64,000 bases of DNA from contig NZ_CP058316.1 of the NCBI RefSeq assembly GCF_013389665.1, forward strand, positions 1,860,001 to 1,924,000, in the 5' to 3' direction. Position numbers and translations under genes: made by a program. The DNA comes from Microbacterium oleivorans. GTDB lineage: Bacteria; Actinomycetota; Actinomycetes; Actinomycetales; Microbacteriaceae. This document shows positions 7,451 to 15,394 of the stretch, piece after piece. The notes beneath the pieces are model-generated. The model searched no databases, was not told the origin of the DNA, and saw only the letters and a list, made by a program, of their open reading frames with translations. Each line of letters opens with the position of its first letter. Positions within the stretch are counted from its first letter, which is position 1.

Positions 7451-9721
7451 TCACTCGGCGTGGAAGACGGCCTCGAGACCCGGCCAACGGTCGGCGACCG
7501 CGAAGACCGGAACTACGGAACGGTCGGTCACGTCGACCTCGACGACGCGGCCGCCGGTGATCGTCCGCCCGGTCCACACGTCGACCCAGTCACCGCTGGG
7601 CAGGTAGACCCCCCAGGAGCGCGCGTCCGGCTCGAGCACGGGGGCGACGAGTAGACCGTCACCGAGCATCCATTGCACCGGATGCTGCCACACCTGCTCA
7701 TCCTGCGGATGGTCGAAGTACAGCGGCCGCATGAGCGGAACGGATTGGCTGACGGCGCGCCGCGCCGCCGCGGCGAGGTAGGGCACGAGACGCTCGCGCA
7801 GCTCGACCAGAGCACGCACCTCATCGATCACCGCAAGATCGCCCGTGCGCTCGGCGATGTTCCACGGCGTGCGGTCCGCCGACGGTGTGCGGTGATGGTT
7901 GAACTCGGAGTGGTACTGCATGATCGGCACGAAGACGCTCGCCGCCATCGCCCGCACGTACAGCTCGGCGTCGGGGATCGGGCCCGAGAACCCCGCGATG
8001 TCCCAGCCCCAGTAGACGATGCCGGATGCCGCTGCCGAGAGCCCCGCGATCATCGACCAGTGGAACGCCTCCCACGTGGAGTTCTCGTCTCCGGCCCAGA
8101 ACGCACCGTGCGCTGCCGAGCCGGTGAAGCCCGCGCGGCTGAAGGTCACGGGCGCCTTGCCCGCCGATTCGAGCAGCCGTCCGTAGGCCGCGGCGTAAGC
8201 GACCGGGAAGAGGTTGTTGGCCTCGTCGCCGCGCGTGCCGTCGAGGAAGACAAGGTCTTCACCCCACGCGTGCTCGCCGCCGTCGGTCTTGAATCCGTCG
8301 ATGCCCACCTCTTCGACGAGGTAGCGGCGCTTCTCGGTCCACCAGGCCGCGGCGCGCTCGTCAGTCAGGTCGGGCATGAGCGACAGCGGGAACCACCAGC
8401 CGCGGTTGCGGTAGGGCCGCAGCGACCCGTCGGGCGCGGTCTCGCGCACCAGCACCCCGGCGTCGACGGCGGCGCGCGCGTCGGCGGCGGCCTGGCCGGT
8501 CGGGTGGGGCCGGAGCTTGATCAGCGGGATCTGCCACAGGTGCACACGGATGTCGTGGGCGTGCAGGTCGTCGACCATGCCCTTCGGGTCGGGCCACGCG
8601 CCCTCGGCGGGAAACGTGAAGTCGCGCAGCGACATCGGTCCGCCGTCGGCGCGCACCTCGTACTGGGCGTCGCGAAAGATCGTGAAGGTCTTCTCATCGC
8701 TCCACGCCTCGATCACGACGTTGCGGACCGGGATTCGGTGCTCGCGGTGCAACGACATCTGCCGTTCGACCTCGGCCTGGGTGTTCCACTCGTTGCCGCT
8801 GGCCCACAGCCCGAAGACCCAGTCGGGAAGCTCGCGCGGGCGCCCGGTCTCGGTCGCGAAGGCGTCGAGCACGTCACGCGGCGATCCCGTGTACAGGCTG
8901 AGCGACAGGATGCCGGTGTCGGTCGATGCGGCCGAGACCTCCGCCTCGATGACGAGACGGTCGGGGTCGCTCGCTCCGATGTCGAACCACACCCGCCGCG
9001 ATGTGCGCACGTGCAGCCCCCATCCCGTTCCGCCGACGATGTGGGCGAACGGCATGGGCAGGTAGGTGCGCCGATGGGCGCCCTGGCTCTTGTACTGCTC
9101 GAACACGACCGAGTCGAGGTGCGCGCCGCGGTGATCGAGCGCGTCGTACCGCTCGCCGAATCCGGTCACATGCTCGCCCGGGGCGAGCGCGAGCGCGAAC
9201 CGCACGCGGTGCAGCCGCTCGCCGTCGTCGAGCACCTCGACCAGCATGGGACTCGGCGCGCCGGGGCGTGAAGCGCCGCCGCGCGCACCCGCATCGACGA
9301 CGAGGATGTCGGGCTCGGCCGCCCGCCAGGCCGCCGAGCGGCAGGAGAACCACCTCGTCGACTCGGGCGATCCCGCTCCCTCCGACCGGCTCGCGACGAA
9401 CCGGTACCGCATCGTCGTGGCCGCCGGGGGTGCGACGAGCTCGGTCTGCCAGCCGCCCGCTGTGCGGGAGAGGCGTGCCTGCGCCGAGGCCAAGTGGCCG
9501 CCGTCGACGGCCTGTCCGCGCGACGAGCGCACGACGGGGCGGAGCGCGACGGTGCTTACGGGACCGTCGTCGATCCGCCATTCAAGCACGACGCCGTCGA
9601 CGGCGCCGGAGGTGCGCACCCCCAGCCGCAGCGGCTCGCCCGCGACGGGCTGCACCGGACTGCGCTGTTCGGTGTCGTCGGCGTACGGATGCCCCGATCC
9701 TGACGGACGGTGCCGGATCAC
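7451..9721 (-). CDS. Cytoplasmic GH31 alpha-glucosidase-type enzyme (cyclic tetrasaccharide hydrolase candidate)
   Basis: A 756-residue glycoside hydrolase family 31 protein without a signal peptide. The catalytic nucleophile is Asp480 in GFKTDGGE and the acid/base Asp545 in FWAGDENSTW, both in the standard family contexts. It starts at GTG 9721, overlapping the GH15 stop by four bases (GTGA), so it is the last gene of the six-gene operon. It is clearly related along its catalytic domain to the secreted GH31 at 15395 (shared GFGERYD-LDHRG and NEWNTQA segments). In the cycloalternan pathway the cytoplasmic GH31 cuts the imported cyclic tetrasaccharide to isomaltose; that role is my inference. 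An alpha-glucosidase or alpha-xylosidase role is the alternative. Confidence 0.88.
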   Translation of the reverse strand: MIRHRPSGSGHPYADDTEQRSPVQPVAGEPLRLGVRTSGAVDGVVLEWRIDDGPVSTVALRPVVRSSRGQAVDGGHLASAQARLSRTAGGWQTELVAPPAATTMRYRFVASRSEGAGSPESTRWFSCRSAAWRAAEPDILVVDAGARGGASRPGAPSPMLVEVLDDGERLHRVRFALALAPGEHVTGFGERYDALDHRGAHLDSVVFEQYKSQGAHRRTYLPMPFAHIVGGTGWGLHVRTSRRVWFDIGASDPDRLVIEAEVSAASTDTGILSLSLYTGSPRDVLDAFATETGRPRELPDWVFGLWASGNEWNTQAEVERQMSLHREHRIPVRNVVIEAWSDEKTFTIFRDAQYEVRADGGPMSLRDFTFPAEGAWPDPKGMVDDLHAHDIRVHLWQIPLIKLRPHPTGQAAADARAAVDAGVLVRETAPDGSLRPYRNRGWWFPLSLMPDLTDERAAAWWTEKRRYLVEEVGIDGFKTDGGEHAWGEDLVFLDGTRGDEANNLFPVAYAAAYGRLLESAGKAPVTFSRAGFTGSAAHGAFWAGDENSTWEAFHWSMIAGLSAAASGIVYWGWDIAGFSGPIPDAELYVRAMAASVFVPIMQYHSEFNHHRTPSADRTPWNIAERTGDLAVIDEVRALVELRERLVPYLAAAARRAVSQSVPLMRPLYFDHPQDEQVWQHPVQWMLGDGLLVAPVLEPDARSWGVYLPSGDWVDVWTGRTITGGRVVEVDVTDRSVVPVFAVADRWPGLEAVFHAE

Positions 9722-10884
9722 GAGGCCACCGCCGCCCGACGCGCGCCCGCGCCGGCATTGACGACACCGCCGGCCGCGCCGACGAGACCGAGCTCGGCCG
9801 CGAGGCGGAGCACCATGGCATGGCTCCACAGCAACGGCGTCGCCACCGGGCCCCAACGCTCGATCCACTCCTGCCGGCGCTCGGGTGCGAGCAGCTCGCC
9901 GTCGACCTGTTCGGGGAGCAGCTGGTCGTCCGTGGCCGTACCGACCGCCCACGCGAACAGGCGGCGGGCCCCGGCCTCGTCGCCCGCCGCGGCATACGAC
10001 AGCCCGAGGAAGCACGACAGCAGCGGCCACCGGCCCCCGCCATAGAACGTATCGGCCGTGAAGCGGTAGACCCCACCGCCGTTCTCGAGCTGGGTCGTCA
10101 GCGCCGCACGGGTCGCCGCGGCGAGCCCCGACTGGGGCGCCACGACGCCGAGCGGCGCGATCAGCGAGCTGAGGCTGCCGTCGACCGCATCGGTGCCGAG
10201 CCACTTCGTGAGGTGTCCTTCGGCGACTCCGCTCGCGAGGATGCGGTCGCGCACGCGCTCGGCGCCGGCGTGGGCGGCATCCGCCCGCTCGCCCGTGACG
10301 AGGCCCGATCGCGCCGCCGCCTCGAGCCCGGCCGCGATGCACCCGAGGGTCGAGACGTGCACGTGCTCGCTGTGCTCCTCCCACCAGTCGTAGCAGGGGC
10401 GCTCCCACGAGCTCAGAAGGTAGTCCACCGTCAGCGCCGCCGCGTCGGCCCACCGCTCGACGGGCAGGTCGTGCCGCGCGGCGTGGTCGGCCGCGGCCCA
10501 CAGCCACGTGCCGTAGCCGTCGAGCTGGAAGTCCCACCACTCGTCGACACCGAGCTCGCCCGCGAAGGTGAAACGCGCGGGCAGCATCCGGTCGTCCGGC
10601 AGCGGAGCTCCCGCCGACGCGGCGGCGACGATGTCGCGGATGCGCTCGGCATGACGGCCGATCACCATCGCGCACCAGTCGAAGAATGCCGTCGCCGACT
10701 CCGCTTCACCGGCGGCTGAGGCACCGTCGGCGATGAAGGATCCGTCGCGGAACCAGCAGTATCCCCGGTAGGCCGAGAAGGTCGGTGACGCGGGGTAAGC
10801 GCCGTTCGGTTCCTGCAGCGATGTGATGACGGTTCGAGATCGATCGAGGAGCGCGTGGAGGTCGACGCGTGAAGAGATGGTCAT
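9718..10884 (-). CDS. Cytoplasmic GH15 glucohydrolase, isomaltose glucohydrolase-like
   Basis: A 388-residue glycoside hydrolase family 15 protein with no signal peptide, an inverting exo-glucosidase releasing beta-glucose. Landmarks: Tyr42 in YRGYCWFRDGSF; candidate general acid Glu169/Glu170 in DWWEEHSEH; candidate general base Glu325 in LLPEQV. Phe280 in TFYGGGRWPLL falls where, from memory, isomaltose glucohydrolase of Kribbella flavida carries its distinguishing Phe290 (most GH15 enzymes have Tyr), so isomaltose is the likely substrate. An AGGAA ribosome-binding site precedes the ATG. It sits between the sugar-binding protein and the GH31 gene, consistent with a final cytoplasmic step giving glucose. 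Confidence 0.87.
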   Translation of the reverse strand: MTISSRVDLHALLDRSRTVITSLQEPNGAYPASPTFSAYRGYCWFRDGSFIADGASAAGEAESATAFFDWCAMVIGRHAERIRDIVAAASAGAPLPDDRMLPARFTFAGELGVDEWWDFQLDGYGTWLWAAADHAARHDLPVERWADAAALTVDYLLSSWERPCYDWWEEHSEHVHVSTLGCIAAGLEAAARSGLVTGERADAAHAGAERVRDRILASGVAEGHLTKWLGTDAVDGSLSSLIAPLGVVAPQSGLAAATRAALTTQLENGGGVYRFTADTFYGGGRWPLLSCFLGLSYAAAGDEAGARRLFAWAVGTATDDQLLPEQVDGELLAPERRQEWIERWGPVATPLLWSHAMVLRLAAELGLVGAAGGVVNAGAGARRAAVAS

Positions 10885-10910
10885 GGTTCCTATTCCGGAT
10901 TCGCGGGGGA

Positions 10911-10939
10911 CCGGGGGCGAGAGCGCGCCTCGCCCCCGG
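10911..10939 (-). terminator. Intercistronic hairpin after the sugar-binding protein gene
   Basis: Perfect 11-base arms (10911-10921 with 10929-10939) and a 7-base loop, located in the 63-base gap between the binding-protein stop and the GH15 start. In this position it probably reduces read-through or protects the 3' end of the binding-protein message, giving more binding protein than downstream enzyme. Confidence 0.6.
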
Positions 10940-10947
10940 TGGTGGGG

Positions 10948-12195
10948 TCAGCCGAGGAGGGGCGTGATGCGCTGCTCCGCGTCGGCGAGTGCCTGCTCGA
11001 CGGTCTTGCGTCCCGCGGCGGCCTCGGTCAGTTCCTCGGTGACGATGTCTTGCATCTCGGCCTGCCCGTCGCCGATCGACGGCGCCAGGGCCACGTTCTC
11101 GAGCGAATCGAACACCGCCTGGCGATTCGCCGGCGGCGTGATGTCGAGATAGGCCGCCAGCTCGGACTGATCGGCGATCGGGGGGAGCTCCCAGCCCGCC
11201 TCGAGCCGCGTCTCGACCGTGGTCGCGGAGGAGGTGAGGAACTCGGCGAAGGCTGTTGCAGCATCCGTGTGCTTCGAACCCGCCGACACACCCACGGCGT
11301 TGGAGAACAACGCGCTCGCATGCTGCTGGTCTCCGGGCTCTACGGCGATGTCCCACGAGAAATCGGCGTCGGCGAGGGAGCCGAACATCCAGATGCCGCT
11401 GTGCCACATCGCGAGCTTGCCCGACGAGAAGAGCCCGCTGTCGAAGTCGGGTGTTCCGGCCCCCTGCTCGGCGGTGGGCATCGTGGAGCCGCTCTTGCCG
11501 ATGAGCCACTCGGCCGCCGCGATCCCCTCAGGCGAGGTGAACCCGACCGCGGTGCCGTCATCGCTCAGGAACTCGCCGCCCGCCTGAGCGACGGCCTTGT
11601 AGTACTCGTGGTAGCTGATCGGCTGATAGTCGCCCCACACTCCGGCGCCGGCATCCGTCAGCTGCTCCGCCGCCGCCTGCTCGTCCTCCCATGTCCAGTC
11701 CGCGGTCGGGTACTCGAGGCCGGCCGCGTCGAACAGGTCGGCGTTGTAGAAGAGGACGACGTTCGAGAACGAGCTCGGCAGCGCGTACGACGTACCGTCG
11801 GTCGCGTAGGCGTCGACCAGCGACGCCTGATAGGCGCCCGTATCGACGTCGTCCAGCGGAGCGAGCACACCGCTCTGCTGGTACGCCGCGTAGTTCGCGA
11901 ACTCGATGTCGAAGACATCCGACGCCGTGCCGCCGGCCAGATCGGTCTGGAGGGCCGTGAAATAGTCCGCGTACGGCAGGGTCTTCACCTCGACGGTGAT
12001 GCCCTCGTTCTCGGACTCGAAGGCCTCGACGATCTTCGTCAGATTGTCTTCGTTGCCGCCCGCCGAGATGAAGTTCGAGTAGGTGATGGTGACGTCGCCG
12101 TCGTCGCCGGGGGCCGCGCCCCCGGCGCACGAGGTGAGGATGAGGCCGCCGACGGCGACGGCGCCGATCGTGACCCCGCGGGCTGTGCGGTTCAT
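10948..12195 (-). CDS. ABC transporter sugar-binding lipoprotein
   Basis: A 415-residue extracellular solute-binding protein of the maltose/oligosaccharide type (family 1). The signal peptide ends in LTSC (lipobox Cys23), followed by a Gly/Asp linker. The mature part shows the expected two-lobed pattern with VTITYSNFISAGG at the start and the conserved region around WHSGIWMFGSLADADF. It lies directly downstream of its two permease genes. It probably binds the oligosaccharide produced by the secreted GH31 enzymes encoded divergently; the exact ligand is inferred from context. Confidence 0.93.
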   Translation of the reverse strand: MNRTARGVTIGAVAVGGLILTSCAGGAAPGDDGDVTITYSNFISAGGNEDNLTKIVEAFESENEGITVEVKTLPYADYFTALQTDLAGGTASDVFDIEFANYAAYQQSGVLAPLDDVDTGAYQASLVDAYATDGTSYALPSSFSNVVLFYNADLFDAAGLEYPTADWTWEDEQAAAEQLTDAGAGVWGDYQPISYHEYYKAVAQAGGEFLSDDGTAVGFTSPEGIAAAEWLIGKSGSTMPTAEQGAGTPDFDSGLFSSGKLAMWHSGIWMFGSLADADFSWDIAVEPGDQQHASALFSNAVGVSAGSKHTDAATAFAEFLTSSATTVETRLEAGWELPPIADQSELAAYLDITPPANRQAVFDSLENVALAPSIGDGQAEMQDIVTEELTEAAAGRKTVEQALADAEQRITPLLG

Positions 12196-12234
12196 GAGTA
12201 TCTCCTTCGATAGTCGGTGCAGGTGGGGGAACGG

Positions 12235-13050
12235 TCACTTGATGCCGCTGCTCGCGACGCCTTGGATGACGTAGCGCTGGGCGAAGACGTAGATGGCGAG
12301 CATCGGGAGGATGCTGACGACAGAACCGGCCATCATGACGTCCCATTCGGTGGTGTACTGCCCCTGCAACCCGGCGAGCGCGAGCGGCAGGGTCTGCAGC
12401 TCTTTCGAGCGCAGGATGATGAGCGGCCACAGGAAGCTGTTCCAGCTGTTCATGAAGGAGAAGACCGCGAGCGTCGCGAGCGTCGGGCCCACCAGCGGGA
12501 GCACCACGGTGCCGAAGATGCGGAAGTGCCCCGCGCCGTCCAGCGTCGCCGCCTCGTCGAGCTCTCGCGGCACGGCGTTCATGGCCTGGCGCAGAAGGAA
12601 GACCCCGAACGCGCTCGCGATACCCGGAAGCAGGACGCCGAGATAGGTGTCGACGAGGCCGAGGTCCCGCATCTGAACGAACAGCGGGACGATGAGCACC
12701 TGGATCGGGATCATCATCGTGGCCAGATAGAGGGCGAACACGAACCCGCGGCCACGGAACGGCAGCCGGCTGAAGGCGTAGGCGGCCAGCGAGCTCGTCA
12801 CCAGCTGGAAGACCGCCGTCGCGACGGCAAGACCGAGGGAGTTGAGGATGATCCGGGCGAAGGGGAGCTCGGCGAACAGGGTCTGGTACGCCGAGATCGA
12901 GGGGTCGTCGGGAACGAGCTGCGGTGTCGCATCGAGCCCCGCTCCCGGCGAGAGCGACGTCGACAGGGTCCACAGGAAGGGGAAGAACATGATCGCGGCG
13001 CCCACGATGAGCACCAGGACGAGGAGCGAGCGTTTGGTCTTCTCACGCAT
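12235..13050 (-). CDS. ABC sugar permease, MalG type
   Basis: A 271-residue inner-membrane permease with six predicted helices. The EAA motif that docks on the ATPase is seen as DEAATLDGAGHFRIFGTVVLP near residue 160. The start overlaps the end of the upstream permease gene by eight bases. It forms the heterodimeric channel with that permease. No ATPase gene is present in the cluster; such systems in Actinobacteria usually borrow a shared MsiK-type ATPase encoded elsewhere. Confidence 0.94.
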   Translation of the reverse strand: MREKTKRSLLVLVLIVGAAIMFFPFLWTLSTSLSPGAGLDATPQLVPDDPSISAYQTLFAELPFARIILNSLGLAVATAVFQLVTSSLAAYAFSRLPFRGRGFVFALYLATMMIPIQVLIVPLFVQMRDLGLVDTYLGVLLPGIASAFGVFLLRQAMNAVPRELDEAATLDGAGHFRIFGTVVLPLVGPTLATLAVFSFMNSWNSFLWPLIILRSKELQTLPLALAGLQGQYTTEWDVMMAGSVVSILPMLAIYVFAQRYVIQGVASSGIK

Positions 13051-13993
13051 AGGTCACCCACTTGCGCTGGCCGATGATCTGGATGACGGTGACCCCCAGA
13101 ACGAGGGTGAACAGCATCCACGACAGCGCGGACGCCTCCCCCGCCGACCCGTACCGGAAGGTGAGGTCGTAGATCTGCTGGACGACGACGGTGCTCGACC
13201 CCGCCGGGCCACCGCCCGTCATGGCGTAGACCTGGTCGAAGACTTGGAAGCCGTTGATCAGCGAGATCACGACGACGAAGAACGTCGATGGTGACAGCAG
13301 CGGCAGGGTGACGCTGAACAGACGCCGCCAGGGACCGGCACCGTCGACCTTGGCCGCCTCGTACATCTCGGTGGGGATCGCCTGGAGCCCGGCGAGCAGG
13401 ATGATCATGACGAACCCGAGGTCCTTCCAGGCCGAGGCCAGGATGATCGACGGCATCGACCACAGCGGATCGGTCCACCATCCGGGGCCCTCGATCCCGA
13501 TGACGGCCAGCGCGGCGTTGACGATGCCGACCGATGGGTTCAGCAGCCAGCGCCAGACGAGCGCGACGACGATCCAGCTGGTCACGACGGGGAGGAAGTA
13601 GACCCCGCGCAGCAGGTCACGACCGCGGAAACGCGTGTTGAGAGCCAACGCCAGCGCGAGGCCCCCGATGTAGACGAGAGGGAGATAGCCCACGAGGTAG
13701 TACAGCGTATTGGCGAAGGCCCGCCGCGTCCCGGGGTCCTGGATGAGGGTGACGTAGTTGTCGAGACCCACCCACTGCATCGGTGCGAGAAGGTTCCACC
13801 GGTGCAGACTCGTCCAGAGCGCACCGAACATCGGATAGATGGTGAACATCGCCAGGGGCACGGCGCTCGGCAGAAGGAACGCGAGCACGATGAGCGCGTA
13901 CCGGCCCCGTCCGCGGCGACGACGACGCGGCGACGCGGCGGGCGGTGCCGTGTCGGGCATCGCGATGGGTGCGCGTCCCGGCGCGAGAGTCAT
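13043..13993 (-). CDS. ABC sugar permease, MalF type
   Basis: A 316-residue permease with six membrane helices after a Pro/Arg-rich cytoplasmic N-terminus. The EAA loop reads YEAAKVDGAGPWRRLFSVTLP. I take the ATG at 13993, which overlaps the stop of the ROK gene by four bases (ATGA); a much longer open frame runs upstream inside that gene but is its shadow. The tight overlap means repressor and transporter are made from one message. Confidence 0.94.
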   Translation of the reverse strand: MTLAPGRAPIAMPDTAPPAASPRRRRRGRGRYALIVLAFLLPSAVPLAMFTIYPMFGALWTSLHRWNLLAPMQWVGLDNYVTLIQDPGTRRAFANTLYYLVGYLPLVYIGGLALALALNTRFRGRDLLRGVYFLPVVTSWIVVALVWRWLLNPSVGIVNAALAVIGIEGPGWWTDPLWSMPSIILASAWKDLGFVMIILLAGLQAIPTEMYEAAKVDGAGPWRRLFSVTLPLLSPSTFFVVVISLINGFQVFDQVYAMTGGGPAGSSTVVVQQIYDLTFRYGSAGEASALSWMLFTLVLGVTVIQIIGQRKWVTYA

Positions 13994-15216
13994 CGCCCAC
14001 CGTCCCGGACGTCGTCGGACGACCTCGGCACGGCGATGCGCTCGCGCACGAGACGCCCCTGCTCGCCCGATCGCCCCTGCGCGTCGAACGGCGTCGAGAG
14101 CACGAGCGCCGCGGCGCCCTGAGCCCATCGATCGTCCTGCCAGGTCTCCACCGCGACGGGCACCATGCGGTTGCGGGGGATCAGTCCTGACCGGAACGCG
14201 GGCTCGAATCCGAAGGACCAGTGGCTCCACGCCTCGATACCCTCGCCGAGCATGATCACGATCTCGGGGTCGACGAGGTTGACCACCCCGGCCAGTACAC
14301 GGCCGAGAAGGTGGCCCGCGTGCGAGAAGAGCTGCTGCGCGGCGACGTTGCCGCCGTCGGCGAGCGCGCGCAAGGCCGAGACGCCCGCGTCGACGCCGAT
14401 CAGTCCGCGTTCGCGGGCCCGATCGACGAGCGCGCTCTGGCCGATGATCGCCTCGAGGCAGCCGCGCCCGCCGCACTGGCAGAGCGGTCCGTCCTCTTCG
14501 ACCGGCACGTGCCCGACCTCGCCGGCACCGCCGCTGCGGCCGCGCAGCACTCGGCCGTCGGCCATGAGGCCGGCGCCGATGCCGGTGCCGATCGTGATCA
14601 CGAGCACGTTGTCGTGGCCGCGGGCCTGTCCGTGCAGGGCCTCGGCGATCGCGAGGGCGTTGACGTTGTTCTCCACCAGCACGGGCAGGTCGAGCTCGCG
14701 ACGCAGGGCCTCACCGAGCGGTACGCGCTGCCAGCCGAGCTGCGTCGAGTCGACCGTGCCGACCGCCTGCTCGTCGACGTTGCCGGGCACCCCGACGCCG
14801 ATCCCGAGCAGCGGCGCGCCCGATCCCCCGTCGATGAAGGTGCGCAGCATCGCGCCGAGCCGCGTGATGGCGGTGCCGGATGCCGCGTTGAACGGCTCGG
14901 TCGCCGATCGGGCCACCGAGCCGTCGATGCCCACCTCGACCGCGGTGATGTGGTCGGCGACGACCTTGACGCCGATCGCGCGCCCGGCGTCGGACACCAG
15001 TCCGAGCAGGCGCGCCGGCCGGCCGCCCTGCGACGGGCTGTGGTCGAGCTCGATCAGGAGGCCGTCGGCGATGAGCTGGCGGGTGTGCTGCGTGATGAGC
15101 GCGGGTGAAACGCCGAGCTCGCGGGCGAGATCGGCGCGAGACGTGGGCCCGTTGCCGCCGATGTAGGCGAGAACGGCCGAACGTGTCACATCTGCTCGGG
15201 CAGTGGATGCGGACAA
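13990..15216 (-). CDS. ROK-family sugar-responsive repressor
   Basis: A 408-residue ROK regulator. A winged-helix DNA-binding domain occupies about residues 10-60 (SRADLARELGVSPALITQHTRQL). The remainder is the sugar-kinase fold with the ROK signature and the structural zinc site His236, Cys246, Cys248 and Cys253 in CQCGGRGCLE. The start is TTG with an AGGGG ribosome-binding site five bases ahead. It is the first gene of the operon and has a 20-base near-palindrome over its own transcription start, so it probably represses itself, the transporter, GH15 and GH31 until an intracellular sugar releases it. The effector is unknown. Confidence 0.93.
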   Translation of the reverse strand: MSASTARADVTRSAVLAYIGGNGPTSRADLARELGVSPALITQHTRQLIADGLLIELDHSPSQGGRPARLLGLVSDAGRAIGVKVVADHITAVEVGIDGSVARSATEPFNAASGTAITRLGAMLRTFIDGGSGAPLLGIGVGVPGNVDEQAVGTVDSTQLGWQRVPLGEALRRELDLPVLVENNVNALAIAEALHGQARGHDNVLVITIGTGIGAGLMADGRVLRGRSGGAGEVGHVPVEEDGPLCQCGGRGCLEAIIGQSALVDRARERGLIGVDAGVSALRALADGGNVAAQQLFSHAGHLLGRVLAGVVNLVDPEIVIMLGEGIEAWSHWSFGFEPAFRSGLIPRNRMVPVAVETWQDDRWAQGAAALVLSTPFDAQGRSGEQGRLVRERIAVPRSSDDVRDGGR

Positions 15217-15225
15217 CGGAACCCC

Positions 15226-15245
15226 TTAGTTCAGTGCTGAAGTAA
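15226..15245 (-). promoter_or_regulatory. Probable ROK operator
   Basis: TTAGTTCAGTGCTGAAGTAA is a 20-base palindrome with a single mismatched pair, the size and symmetry expected for a ROK repressor dimer. It begins at the end of the -10 element of the repressor operon and covers the transcription start, ten bases before the TTG codon. Confidence 0.7.
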
Positions 15246-15274
15246 AAGTAGAGCGGGCGTCGCAGCGATGTCAA
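15245..15274 (-). promoter_or_regulatory. Promoter of the ROK-transporter-GH15-GH31 operon
   Basis: On the minus strand a consensus -35 TTGACA (15274-15269) is separated by 18 bases from a -10 TACTTT (15250-15245). The operator overlaps its start site. Confidence 0.7.
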
Positions 15275-15330
15275 TCACTCTCGGGAGCGATCTCGACTCT
15301 TTGCCCCCTTGCTCGTTGCTGGCGGGGGTC

Positions 15331-15359
15331 TTGACGGATCGAACGGGAAACGCCATATT
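15331..15359 (+). promoter_or_regulatory. Promoter of the secreted GH31 genes
   Basis: A -35 TTGACG (15331-15336), a 17-base spacer and a -10 CATATT (15354-15359), 36 bases upstream of the chosen ATG at 15395. No copy of the ROK palindrome overlaps it; the known copy lies about 85 bases upstream. Confidence 0.65.
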
Positions 15360-15394
15360 GCTCACTAAATACATGCGTGAACAAAGGGGTCTCC

